A stretch of DNA of 64,000 nucleotides, from the NCBI GenBank assembly GCA_932521025.1, contig OW051471.1, positions 186,001-250,000 of the forward strand, written 5' to 3'. The stretch comes from Oscheius onirici (lineage: Eukaryota > Nematoda > Chromadorea > Rhabditida > Rhabditidae). The first letter of the stretch is position 1, and every line of letters starts with the position of its first letter. This document shows, one piece after another, positions 44,062 to 55,600 of this stretch. Below the pieces are notes generated by a model that saw nothing but the letters and a program-made list of their open reading frames with translations, was not told the origin of the DNA and did no database searches. Made by a program: the position numbers and the translations under genes.

Positions 44062-45621
44062 TCACATGTCGGGTCCTTTTGCTCGGTTGCCACCAGACAT
44101 TCGTCCATCTCTTTCCGGCTCTCCTTCTGCGTCGTCTGGACTTTCAACGACGCGTCTTCGCTCTTCTCGACCTTGGTCGTCTTCTTTGGCGCCGAGTTGG
44201 TAGTACCCGACGAAACTGGCGCCTTCTTGACCCGAGAGGGTCGAGACAATCTCCTGAAACCGATAAGTTTTTTTGTCTGTCCCTCTGTCTCTCTGTCTCT
44301 CTGTCCCTCTGTCCTTCTGTCCCTCTGTCCCTCTGTCCCTCTCTATCGATTTTGAACCCAAAAAGCGCCTTTACAATACTAATAAGGGTCAATGTTTGAA
44401 GCCGCATCCCACAAAAGGTCAGCTATCTGTCCCACACTCTCCAATATGGATTCGAAATCTGGCGTACGTCTAACCTGGGACGCCTTCGCAAGCCTAGCAT
44501 TGGTAAATCTGTTAATCTAGATCAGTAATCACATTACAGACTCTCATCTACCCAGTACTACAAGCTATACTTTTCCAATTCGTTTCAGTGACTCGTGCCG
44601 ATTTTATATATGCCGTACTTACGTGGATTAACAATGGGGGGTTTTATCACAATTTTCCGGTTTATTGATATTTCGGTCAAAATATTTTCAGGACCCGTTA
44701 GCTGAACTTATTGTCTCTTATTTAAGTTCATGGCCGGGTGTGGAAAGCCTTTCGCCATGGCGCACGAAGCCCGATTTCAGTTCTTGTCATTTACCCAAAA
44801 AAATAACCAAAATCAATGGTTTTTACTGCCAGTTTGCGCGCCGAATTCAAACGGGATGCAGGGATACGGTCTCTCTCAATGACTCACCGCAACTCTCCGA
44901 ACCGTAGCCGTAGCTTTGTAATCCAGTTTGAAAATCGCCATGTTCTGAGCATCTTCCTCCTCTCCGAACTGTGCATCGATAAATTGGTCATCGTTCTGCT
45001 TCTCAGGCCTATCGTAGATGATATAATACACCATCCGACATGGATAGGATCCTCTGAAATGAGGCTTCTCGACCTCAATGTCAAATCCCTCCGAGGGAAA
45101 ATGATTCTGTCTCCCCTTTCTGTCACTTCGGACTAGACCGCATCTGCCGGCATCCTGACTACATCCTCCCGCTAAGACTGTTTTCTAACAGATTTCTTCG
45201 AAGCGAGTCTAGAAGGCACATGAGTGAGACTTTTGCCCGTCTCGACAGAAGTTTCCTCATCCTCCTCCTTTTTCTTCTTCATGTTACAGAAGTAGTAGGC
45301 AAAGATGAAAAGGGCGATGATTACAAAAGAAACAGCGACTACACTGACAATGAAGATGGCTCGGTTTCTGGAATTTGTTGGGGAATGAGGTGAGAAATAT
45401 AGCCAGAGAGACAGTGAGAGAGACAGAGAATCAGAGAGACTGAAACAGGGGGACAGGGGGACAATAACTTACAACTCTTTGTCTTCCTTTACTGTTGTCG
45501 TGACTCTACTAGGCACCGTAGTTCTCACAACTTTCGTTAAGCTACTCTGTCCAGTTTCAGTAGTCCTGCCCATTAGGACGGCAGAAGCCAAAAGTAGCCA
45601 AAATATTGTTGAAGGTCCCAT
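44062..45621 (-). CDS. Single-pass membrane protein, about 260 aa, family not recognised
   Basis: The proposed exons are 45473-45621, about 45190-45367, 44888-45154 and 44062-44253. A signal peptide (MGPSTIFWLLLASAVLMG) and a short Thr/Ser-rich ectodomain (SSLTKVVRTTVPSRVTTTVK) are followed by one membrane helix (AIFIVSVVAVSFVIIALFIF) and a basic stop-transfer KKKKEEDEE. The cytoplasmic tail continues with YPCRMVYYIIYDRPEKQNDD and a phase-matched last exon ending GNRAKGPDM. The border between exons 2 and 3 is weak: it needs a 35-bp intron or an alternative donor. Without it the protein would end at 45172 after 114 residues. It lies 167 bp downstream of SPARC on the same strand with an AATTTAG acceptor just before the ATG, so it is probably the second gene of an operon. 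Confidence 0.6.
44270..44345. repeat. CTCTGTC microsatellite
   Basis: About 75 bp of CTCTGTCC/CTCTGTCT units. Similar tracts lie near 3595-3680, 6648-6680, 7440-7500, 11120-11190, 43885-43930, 45400-45460, 45970-46210, 47085-47220, 49895-50010 and 63720-63860, all in introns, 3' flanks or spacers. Confidence 0.8.
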
Positions 45622-45674
45622 TCACAAAACTAAATTGTCCCTTCTACCACGGACTCTTAATTGTTGTCAAAAAC

Positions 45675-45680
45675 TTTATT
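45675..45680 (-). terminator. SPARC polyadenylation signal
   Basis: AATAAA on the minus strand, about 110 nt after the SPARC stop and about 55 nt before the next start codon, as in closely spaced operon genes. Confidence 0.5.
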
Positions 45681-45788
45681 AAACTCAAAAAACATAAAGC
45701 TGGCATAAATATACGAGTTTGGGATTAGGAATATGAGGCAGTGAACATCTTTTGAAATTGTTTCGGAGATTCTTCTAGAGAGAAGTTT

Positions 45789-48149
45789 TTAGCAACGCTC
45801 CTGGATCTCGCCCTCCTTGAGGCCGAGACACATTCCCCACTCGCGGATCGAGATGTTTCCGTCATTGTCGGCATCGCATCCCTCGAGGAAGGGCTTGATG
45901 CAGGACTCCATCGGGATGACGGGGGCAGTGATGGGGATGAGCTCGTGATGAGAGACGGACTGAAAGAATTGGGTGTGAGTTACTGTCTCTCTGACTTTCT
46001 CTGACTCTGATTCTCTCATTATTTGACTCTCTAACTCCCTGTCTCTCTGCTCTCAGGCTCTCTGTTCTCTGACTCTTGGACTCTCTGTCTCTATTACTCT
46101 AATTCTCTGAGCCTCTGGCTCTCTGTCTGTCTCCCTCTCCGACTCTCCGTTTTTCGGACTCTCTGTCTCTTTGTCTCTCTGTCTCTCTGATTTGCTGACT
46201 CTCTGCCAACTTCCTTATCCCCCTTGCAAAAGTTCCCCACCTCCGTGCCAAAAGCTTTAGTTCGGCACAGTTGTTATGAGCGATGGGTCATCCCTGCCGT
46301 TGTCTGTTTAAACTCGCGCGCCATTTTAAACTGCTCATAAGCTTAATGACTCATCAAAATACCTTGTCGTGGGGCTTGGTGTCCAGCTCGCAGAACTTCC
46401 AGATGACGGGGTAGACGTGACGCTTCTCGTCATCGGTCTCAGCCTCCTGAAGAAGCTCTTCCCATTCCATGTTGTGGAGCTCACGACGCTTCTTTAGCTC
46501 ACGCATGACCTGAAAAATTGGGATTTGAACTGTCAAAATGACTGAATTTGCTACAAAACCAAAATTTTCCAACCTGTCAACCTGTAAGTCAAAAAAAAAA
46601 AACGATGAAATTTGGGCCCAAAGCTTTGTGGATACGGAGACCAAAATGCCTCTTGCTTACCTGGAAGAGCCAGTCGGACATTCTCTCGGGGAACTGAGCC
46701 ATGAGCTCGTCGGTACACTCGTTGAGCTGCTTGCACTCTCCCAAATACTCGAGATGGACCTTGGCGAAAGTCTTCTTCTCGCAATGCTTGGATCCCTTCT
46801 TGCAGAGGCAGCGCTGACGGTACAGTTCACAGAGAGAGGAGAAGGTCTGGTTGTTGTTGGCACAGACCATGTCGTTCGGGTCTCCGTCGAGCTCGGGGCA
46901 TTTGGTGATGCACTCGCAGACGGGCTCTCCCTTCTTTGTCACGACGCATTCCTTTCCCCAGCCGCAGACGTGGTCCTCGCAGGGGTTCTTTACCTCAACT
47001 GAAAAGAGGAGAGTTAGAAAGCGTTGCAGGATCCAAATACTATTGGGTTTGAACCAGTAGAAGCCCAACTTTCTGACACTCTGCTATGATTCTCTGTCTC
47101 TCTGACTCTGCCTCGCTGACTCTGTCTCTGTGACTCTTTGACTCTCACTCTGTCTCTCTTTCTCTGACTCTCTGATTTTGTGACTCTCGGACTCTGTCTC
47201 TCTGACCTACTCATTCTCTGATTCTTTGTATTTCCTAGCCAGTTTTAGGTCCCGGCACGAAGAAATCTACAGTAACCAGCCAGACATCTTTCCTTCTGGA
47301 CAGACTATGCTTTTCTATTGACAGAGTCAAAAAACTGACAGGGACCCACTCAAAATATGGATTTTCGTCTCAGAAACTAGTGTAAAACTTGCTCCGGCAG
47401 GTGTTCCTGCGCCTGTCACTTTCGGACACGAAAAATGATCCTTCCCTGCACTTTGAGGGAGGAAAAGGCTACAGCTGCTGTACAAAAAGCGGTCATTGGG
47501 TTAAAAAAAGCCGAGCAGGTGGCTTTGAGAACCACTAGGAAGAGTTATTTTCGATAAAGGCCCGAAAAAAGAAAAACGTACCCTTGTTGATGGGCTTGCC
47601 ATCATCAGCTTGCTCCTCGTCAATGTTCTCCAAAAGAGACTCTAGGTCGTCGAGGTCCTTCTGGAAATCAGGGTTTTGATCAGATATACTGCTTCGACGT
47701 TAAACTAGCTGGAAAGTCAAAAACTGAACCTAGTCTAGGTTACGCAGTAAGACTGATGTCTATCTCCACTTCATTCAAACTTCTAGGGATAAAAATTATT
47801 GCTTAGAAAAGACAAAGGTTGGGAAGAAAGTCCCCAAGGATCCTCTGAAGCTGTTCACAAATCCATGTTTCCAGTTCATCAATATAGGTGAACACTGGAT
47901 CTAACACGAGCAAATTCTAGCTACAACTGGAAACTAAGTCACCTTTGGCTGTTCGTATGGCTTCTCTTCATCGAAAAGTTTCTGTAAACTATGTCAAGGA
48001 AAACTGTAAACAACTACTGAGTTTAAAAGCTACTTTTTTTCTGTCATACTTCTGTCATACTGAATAAAAAAAGTACGATAAAAAGTTACCTTTTGCTCTG
48101 TGGGCAAGAAAGAAGCTGCCAAGACCAGCAGGGCGAGAGCGACGCGCAT
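45789..48149 (-). CDS. ost-1: SPARC/osteonectin, 277 aa
   Basis: SPARC is a secreted calcium-binding matricellular protein that binds collagen IV in basement membranes. Exons: 48090-48149, 47943-47981, 47582-47660, 46661-46998, 46363-46509, 45789-45959 (834 nt). The signal peptide is MRVALALLVLAASFLP. An acidic region follows (KDLDDLESLLENIDEEQADD). The follistatin/Kazal-like module is NPCEDHVCGWGKECVVTKKG to SSLCELYRQRCLCKKGSKHC. The extracellular calcium-binding domain includes FPERMSDWLFQ, RRELHNMEWEELLQ and one clear EF-hand (CDADNDGNISIREW) closed by cysteines. Introns carry long CTCTGTC-type microsatellites. The polyadenylation signal at 45675-45680 lies about 55 bp from the start of the next gene. 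Confidence 0.96.
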
Positions 48150-48687
48150 GGCGGCTGTCCTGAATGACTAGCTGTTGGCCGGCTGCTGGCACGCCCATCC
48201 GGGGGAAGCTCCTCTCTGATTGATCGACTAGTCTACAACAAAGATAGATCAAGAGGCAGGGAATTCACATGATTGTGCTCTATTTTGGGGTGTCTCGGAC
48301 TCTCTGATTCTCTATCTGGGCAAAGCTACAGAGACTGATACCCAGACTCTCGAAAGACTGCCGATGTGGAAGTGAACTGACTCGGAACAGTAGAGATTCT
48401 GACAACTGGAAGGACAGTATGAACTAGAGAGTGACACACAGTGAGAGAGAATTATTGAGGCAGTGACAGTAATTCTACCGTAACTAGGGATTACAGTAGC
48501 AATACAGTAGAGAGTCTGACAAACGAACAGTAGGGAGTACAGAGTGAGACAAGTGAAGCAACCTTCCGGGACAGGCATCGCCACAGACAACAGGAGGGAG
48601 TTAGACGGTTACAGTAGTACAGAGTGACAATAAATCGACAGTCACCCCTTCATGTAAGGTATTTATTAGACAAAAAAATTCTCCCCT

Positions 48688-49209
48688 CTACAAACCTGCC
48701 AGGACCAGCATCGTCACAGTCCCAGTCAGACGGCCCGATCCGGAGTGACGTGGACTATCCAACGCTACCTGTTTTTCGGCCTGTGGAGCTACCGTCTCGT
48801 TGTCTTCTTCATTCACTGTCGGAATCTTCGGCACCGGATTGGGAAGTCGGTCCGTCTTGTCCTGAGCCAATTGTCTCTTGGCTTCCCTCTTCAGAATCCT
48901 CGCCGCTGATTTGATGTCCAAGCCGGGACGAAGGAACTCATGCACGTGGTTGCAGAGAGCCGGTAGACAGCAGATGCTGTAGCCCCACTTGCCGGCATGG
49001 ATCTGGCAGTCGTTCTTGTTGATATTGCAGCCGACCTCGACGTCAAAGCGGCCCTTCTCTTTGGCCAGAAGACGCGTCTCACAGCCGCGATGGGAATGAC
49101 ACTCCTCCTGGTCGAGTTCCGCCGTGGAGGGATTGGTCTTGAAGCAGTAGAAGGCGGCCTGGGTGGACTGTGGTAGAGAGACGAGCAGAACGAGCACCAG
49201 CAGCTTCAT
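48688..49209 (-). CDS. Ly6-like GPI-anchored protein, 173 aa, single exon
   Basis: Residues 1-18 form a signal peptide (MKLLVLVLLVSLPQSTQA). A cysteine-rich module follows with FYCFKTN, CHSHRGCE, VGCNINKNDC and a closing CCLPALCN. The CC-x4-CN ending is the hallmark of Ly6/uPAR (three-finger) domains. A charged linker leads to a hydrophobic C-terminus (TGTVTMLVLAGL) expected for a GPI signal. Such proteins often modulate receptors at the cell surface. Assignment to a particular nematode Ly6 group is not possible here. It lies on the same strand as, and about 540 bp upstream of, SPARC. Confidence 0.75.
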   Translation of the reverse strand: MKLLVLVLLVSLPQSTQAAFYCFKTNPSTAELDQEECHSHRGCETRLLAKEKGRFDVEVGCNINKNDCQIHAGKWGYSICCLPALCNHVHEFLRPGLDIKSAARILKREAKRQLAQDKTDRLPNPVPKIPTVNEEDNETVAPQAEKQVALDSPRHSGSGRLTGTVTMLVLAGL

Positions 49210-49315
49210 TGGGACTTTTCTGACAAATTAATATGGAGTAATTATATGTTTGTAACTGTAACTTTACAAAAATTCCCCAACTAAAAAGTTACTATAATTT
49301 TGCTAGAAATTCTAT

Positions 49316-49440
49316 TTATTCTAACAGACAAAGGGTTATTATAGCCTTGGTAGATGGACAGAACACGAATTTCTTCTCCCAGTCTTTCTTGAACCCTGTA
49401 GCGTAGCTCTCTTGACTCTTGCCGATCTGGATGAACTGTC
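49316..49440 (-). CDS. Possible last exon of an unidentified gene
   Basis: After an acceptor (GTTACAG) the minus strand reads QFIQIGKSQESYATGFKKDW and then EKKFVFCP before a stop. Composition is coding-like and the phase needs one base from an upstream exon, which I could not place; a TATAAA lies near 49530. It might equally be a decayed exon. Confidence 0.3.
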
Positions 49441-49449
49441 CTGTAACAC

Positions 49450-50890
49450 TATGCTCAAAATTTCTCTGTCTGTATCTTTGGTCTGTTTCCTGGTTTCTCT
49501 TCCCATCTGATCGATTCCCCGGTTGAGTTTATACTGGCCCAGATGTTTCTGCGCTCCTACCAAACAATGACTTGCATTCAAAACACTCTCTCCCAATAAA
49601 CCAAAATACGTGTACGGACTCCAAGTTGCGACAGACTGACACGTCATCCATCCGTATATGAAAGTGCAAGGAGACAGCTTTACAGCCTGCTCTCCCTCTG
49701 GCGGGTTAATCAGTCAACTAGGTGGCTGTAATATGCTAATGAGCACGACGTAACCCAGATTCCTTGGCGGAAACATGTGGTGGAAAGGTTTTTGTCACCA
49801 CGACACATGTGCCAGGGAAAAAGTTGATGCTTGGCGTTGCACGGCACAGCTCGTCCATCAGGTTGTGGTTTTGTGGGATGGTGGGAGAGAGACAGAAAGA
49901 CATATTGGAATTTGTACAGTTACACTGACCTTGACATCTGGGACAGAGAGACGAAAAGACAGAGTGACAGAGAGGCATAGAGGCAGAGAGACAGAGGGAC
50001 AGAGACTATTATGACTCATCCCATAAAACTTTCCGCAACAATCCTCTTCTCGATTAGACACAGCTGTTACGTCCGGATGTCCACTCCCTCTGTTGGCTCG
50101 ATGATCCCCCTGGCCGGGTTTTTTGGCAGCCAGTCGCAACAGGCGCAAGAGTTGATTTACGAGGGACCATGTCGGCAGGCTACAGGCTCCCGGAATGTTT
50201 GACTGACAGCTACCGGGGAGGGAAACGAGAAGGGGAGTTTTGAAGAACAGAAAAGCTTAAAACTTTTTGAAGAAGATGGTATTTGGATTGGCACAGAACT
50301 GCTGATTTTCTCTAGTCTGTACTCTTCCCAATTATTTCCATGTTCTCTGCAAGCTGACCTTCCAGTTCTGACTCTTGGATTGACAGTGGTAATACCCTCC
50401 CTCTTACTGTAGCTGATCGTTTTGACTCATACTTTGTTCTGTAAGTTGACCACAGACTCTTGTGCCTCTGAACTGATTGATCACATCACCAGTTCAATCC
50501 AGTTCGTCTAGACAGTATTTCAGAAGATATACCAATCTCTGACTCCTACTCTTTATCCATTCACTTGACCACCGACCAATTCCCTCCCCTTTCTCATCTC
50601 GTCCCACTATATTTCTCCTTACCAACAGGCGTCCGTCCTGACCACTCCAAGCGTCAGTTGTCTCTCTCTTATAAACAGAAAGAGATGCTCCCGGCCCTTC
50701 CATCATGTTGTACTCTCCGAGCGAGATTTGAAAGAGAAAGCGAGGGATGGAAGGGGTTACCTCCTCATTTAAGGATTAGCCGCCATGGTCACAGGGGAGG
50801 GCAGCTAGGAGCCCAATCATCCAACAGCTCTCTCGCGCATTTGGGACACCATGACAACACCGCTCTGTCAGCCGGCTGTGGCTCTGCGAT
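49450..50890. other. Spacer before the 50903 membrane-protein gene
   Basis: No convincing gene. It holds a GACAGAG microsatellite (49895-50010) and otherwise unremarkable sequence. Confidence 0.4.
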
Positions 50891-50902
50891 CTAGGAGAGA
50901 GG

Positions 50903-52253
50903 ATGATGGTCTTGTATGTGTTGATTTTCTATTCCAGAGACTTACAGAACCTTCAGGGATGGGGTTTCTTCTGGTTCAGTATATCTTTTTTGGCTTTCCT
51001 TATCTTCTTTGCCTTCCTCGTCTACAAATTCTGGTGGTTGCCGAGGTAGGCTTGACAGACAGATTCTGAGAGTCAGTCAGACAGTTTCTGTCAGATGCTT
51101 TAGGAAAAGATCAGAACAGTCCGAGCAGTATCAACAGGACTGGAGACCTAGTACCTTGAGGTGGAGCGATAGTCAGCCAGGTGAGAGGGTGGACCTAATG
51201 GGTCGGAAGTCTTTTGTGGGTATGGGGAGAGGAAGTGGAAGAGAGTGTGTGAAAGGGAGTAGTCTGAGAGTGGCAGAGAAAAAGAAGGTTTCCCTACAGA
51301 AGAATTCTGCAAAATTTATCCAACCACCAGGGGTTTTTGGTTCGATTCCCGCCGATAAAAAAGTATTTTGATTTTTAGCTTCTGGGGTTTTCGAGGGTCC
51401 TGAACACAATTACGATGACCATTTTCACTTTTGTTGCTCAAAATCATTTCTTTTTCAGTAAGTCCAAAAACCATGAAGCAAAGCTTTGTATTTTGGTGGA
51501 TCTGGATACCAAAAATGTTTGGTAGGGAACTCTACTGCTTTTGTTGGGATCCATTTTTTGTTACGTCTAAACTGTTTTGTGGTCCAGGAAACTGATCTGA
51601 TTCACTCTGACTCATTCTCTTTCCAGCAACAATGCAATCGACCGGTCTCGCTCCTGGTTATACAGTCCCCAAAAATTCTTCATTTTCATCCACCAGGCGC
51701 TATAGTCAAGTAAGTTTTTAGTAAAAGTTAAAAACTATCACAATCACGTGTGCTTCGCTCTTTTTGAATGTTTGCCCGCCTCGATTTCCGCTGGTCGACT
51801 GTGTTAGCAAACATTCAGCTCTTTTCAGCTGACTGGAGAGGAACCTTTTCACGTGTTTCTTCTGTTGTTACCATATTTTAAAACTTTTTTTTTAAACAAA
51901 GAATTTTTTAGGCCCAATTGTACCCACCGCCGGCACCTCCAGTCGTTATCATTCCGCCTGATATGGACTTCACAAAGGTGGGTCTGATGAAAAACTCTAT
52001 GTCTCTCCGTCTCTTACTAATCAGCTTCCAGACTCCCAGCCCCCGATCAGGTGTCCCCTTCTCTCCGCAAGGCCACTACCGAGTTCAGCAGGAACTCAGT
52101 CCCTATCCAGCAGGAGACAGTCGACGAATGAGCTACAATCCCAACAACTCAACTGAACCTTATGAAGCAGTTGCCGTCCGGACAACCACGACTACCAGAA
52201 GAACTACCGTACTCAGTCCCGTCACTCAGAGCAGAGTCACAACCATTGTTTGA
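50903..52253 (+). CDS. Small type III-like membrane protein with Pro/Thr-rich tail, about 196 aa
   Basis: I do not recognise a family. Exons: 50903-51045, 51104-51180, 51627-51709, 51912-51977, 52032-52253 (591 nt, all phases agree). The N-terminus is hydrophobic (MMVLYVLIFYS), followed by a membrane helix (FFWFSISFLAFLIFFAFLVY) and a KFWWLPRKR boundary. The rest is a low-complexity tail with YPPPAPPVVIIPPD, RSGVPFSPQGHYR and TTTTTRRTT. The last residues TTIV fit a class I PDZ-binding motif, hinting at membrane scaffolding; this is inference. A second ATG (50906) follows the first. Intron 3 holds a family 2 repeat and a B-box-like sequence. Confidence 0.65.
51478..51605. repeat. Dispersed repeat family 2, copy 3
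   Basis: AAAGCTTTGTATTTTGGTGG, then ACCAAAAATG, GTAGGGAACTCTACTGCTTT and CCAGGAAACTGATCTGATTC follow the block order of copy 1; in the middle it matches copy 1 more closely than copy 2. Confidence 0.75.
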
Positions 52254-52604
52254 TCTCCAAATGAACATGTCTAGCTAGTTTTGGAAGCCTCCTAATGGTA
52301 TTGAGCGATGACGTAGCAGGCAAGAGGGATTTCTTACTTGGATAAGCTGAAAGTTTACGGAGGATTTTTTACGGAAACCTCTAGATTCCTTTGATAAAAA
52401 GATGGGGACACAAGTAGAGAGAACAGGAAAATAACCCTCTGACTGTATTGTGCATAAAGCTTTCTCCGGATATAAACGGATCTGAATTTCTCACTTTATT
52501 TCTCTCAGTCTATAAATACGGAATCAATTTCGTGTTATCAGTCGTCAGCTATCCGTAGCAGCGTCACTTGCCTTGTCTTTATTATTCTCTCGCGAATACT
52601 TCTG

Positions 52605-55600
52605 ATGGACGAATTTTCCGATGTGGACATTTTCCTACCGGAAGACTTTCGAGACCTAAAGAAACTTGGCATTGGAGGGCAAGCCGTTGTCTGGAAAGCG
52701 GACACGACTCGATATGGGTCAGTTCTGGAAGGGTATTTGAAAAGGCTTTTTTTTTTCAGACCCGTTGCTTTAAAAGTGTTCAAAGGAGGGCTACCTACGG
52801 ATATTACGAAAGAAGCTAACATTCTGAGGAAGGTGGGCTGAGAGACAGATAGACAACTCAATTATTACAGAGACATACACATCCTAATATTATTCAATTG
52901 TATGGTCTTTATCGGGGCTCTGACCCGTTTTCTGATAATGCCATCAGTGGCTATTTTATGGAGTACAGCGAGAGAGGCAGCTTGGATTTAGGTTCGATTT
53001 TTTTTAATAGCGAGCGCATTCCGCAGGGTCAGAATCTCAGAATCCGCTGGGTCAGAAAGTTCAAAATTTAGGTTGGCGCAGTGGATACGAGGTCGGCCTA
53101 CTCCAATCCCCACACGTTCAAAAAGTTTTTGATTTTTATGACACTTCTTAAAATTAGTTTTAGTACCTAAGGGAAGTAGACTACGACTCTTATCCACAAT
53201 GTACAGTCTTTTCGGAGCTCGGCGCTTTTTCAAATTTTGCGCGCCGAAAGAGAGAGATACGCTCGATTTCAGGGGCAGTCAGATGTCCAGATCTGCTAAC
53301 TCGAATTTTGAATTCATATTTACATATCCTAACTCAGAAAATATATGTTTCTATCGTTGGGTAATCGTCCAATTGTCATCTTTCTGAACTCTGTTCGGGA
53401 CCGTCTTCTGGCTGTAGGTGCAAAAGTTGGCCCAACTTTAGTAGGGTCCTCCATCTGTGTGGTGGTCTGTCAGCTCATCTTGTCCGATCCGGGATCGAGT
53501 TGAATTTTTGCGAAGCAATTCTATGTCAGGCAATATTTTCAGAATTGCTATGTCATTTCATTTCTATGTCATTTCAGTCATCAACAACCAGGATATTCTG
53601 TACACGTATTCCGAAGTTTTTGACTGGATCATTTGTGCTTGTCGTGGACTGGACTACCTTCATAATGGCATACATAACAATGTTCGCGGTAAGAAGGCCG
53701 AAAGCTGCAAGATAATTCATCGCGACCTGAAACCGCAAAAGTTGGCTGAAAATTATAATTTATGGTTTTTTAAGTATGATAGTAATTGGAGACCGTGTCT
53801 TGAAACTGTCCGATTTTGGGTTTGCAAAGGATCTGATGTCGCCTGCTGCCTCTTCTAAAGTAGTGTGAGTGTTTATGGTTTAAAAAAACAGGTTTATTGG
53901 CGGTGATCTACGGGGGTTCCGTGTGGCGAAAGTACGCTTCTCCTGGCGGTAGATGATGAATTTTTATGACTAATATTTTTCTGCCAATTGGTCTCTTCGC
54001 TTTATAGCCATGCGGCCACGCTACGCACTTTTCAGTTAAGCACAATTGCGTACGAAAAACTTGGGAAAATAGCATTTTTATAGCTGCGGAACCAAAGGCT
54101 ACATGGCTCCCGAGATTATTAACCGACAATATTCGACTGCTAGCGACGTTTATGCTCTCAGCATCTCAATTTGGGAGATGTTTCATCGCAGGTTTTCCAG
54201 CCTATTTTTCTCGCGTAAAAAAAGGTTTTAGAGAGCTCACCGGCTTTCCAGATCAGTCAAACGTCTTACGTTATTTTGACTATCTAAGGGACGAGAAGTA
54301 TCGACCCGCCTGTGACGATGACATGCCTTTTGAGACCAAGACTCTTCTTCGAAACGGATGGTCAACAAATCCGGAAAATCGTCCGGAAGTCTTGGTGATC
54401 ATGAAGCTGGTCGAAGGGTTTCAGAAGACGGAAACGATGAGGGCTTGTCCACATCCTAAAGCGTCTTTGCCACTACAGCAGTGCAGTTCAAAAATTGTTG
54501 TCCAGTCAAGTCAGTCGGAAGACAGTTCATTCTTCGAAATCAGGACGTTTTCCGACACATTCGAGACAAGTCGCCTGATGGAACTGAAAAAGTTGGAGGA
54601 GATGTACGAGCATTTGGCAAATTTAGAGGAGAAACTGGCGATGGCGCAAGAAAGGAAAATACTAAACGAAAAACGTATAAAAGAAGAGGATCTACTAGCG
54701 ACACACCGTCAAAATCTAATCAAAGACAAGGAAGACGCTTTGGCAAGATTAAAGGAGGCGAGGCAACGTCATCTGCATCTCGATCCTTTAGAGATGAAAC
54801 CAGAAAACCAGAAGAACATCGAAAAAGAGCAAAAAGTCATCGTTTCTGAAATTGCAGAAGAAGATTGGATACCGAAGATCAAGTTACTCCTTGACGGTCT
54901 TCCAAACGCAGAAGCTCATAGCGAACAGTATCATCTGCACAAGTTTCTGAACAGAATAGAAGAAGTGCTACAAGAATCGACGCACATTGTCGTGGGCGCT
55001 TCTCTGTGGGATATTGAGATGGAGACTTCTCTGTGGGCTAAGGTTCGGCAGCTTGTCTTACCTAAAATTATGCCAATAACTGCTCCCCCGCTGAGTTACG
55101 AAGTTGTTATGCCGGACGGAAAACTTTTGTTCCTGGCCTACGATCCTTCCAAGCCTGTGTCGTTAGGCGAGCTGAAGAGCTTTCTGGAGAACTACTGGCA
55201 TCCAGCCGAGGCTGTTCCGGATGATTTCATGCTACATGGACGTAGAAAAGAAGTGGGAATCAGGAAGGCAGAGCTGTCGAATGATGTGGAGCATCACCTG
55301 GAGGTTCTAAAGAAAGAAAAAGATAAGATGCGGAAGAAAGTTCCCTGCACAACTGATTACAGATTCGATTTGATTACAGACTCCACTTGTTCGGAAATCC
55401 CTGAAACTGCTTGGATCGCCACGATCAAGAGCTTCTTCGATTCATTTACGAAAGACGAGTCTCAGCTTGAAAAATGCGGATTGCATATCTTTCTTGAGAG
55501 GATAGAAAATGGAGATTTCAAGTCACGACATTGGTATACAATATGCTCTGCTCAGTGGAATGGTAAGCAGAAAGAGACGGAACGGCTTGTCACACGTCTT

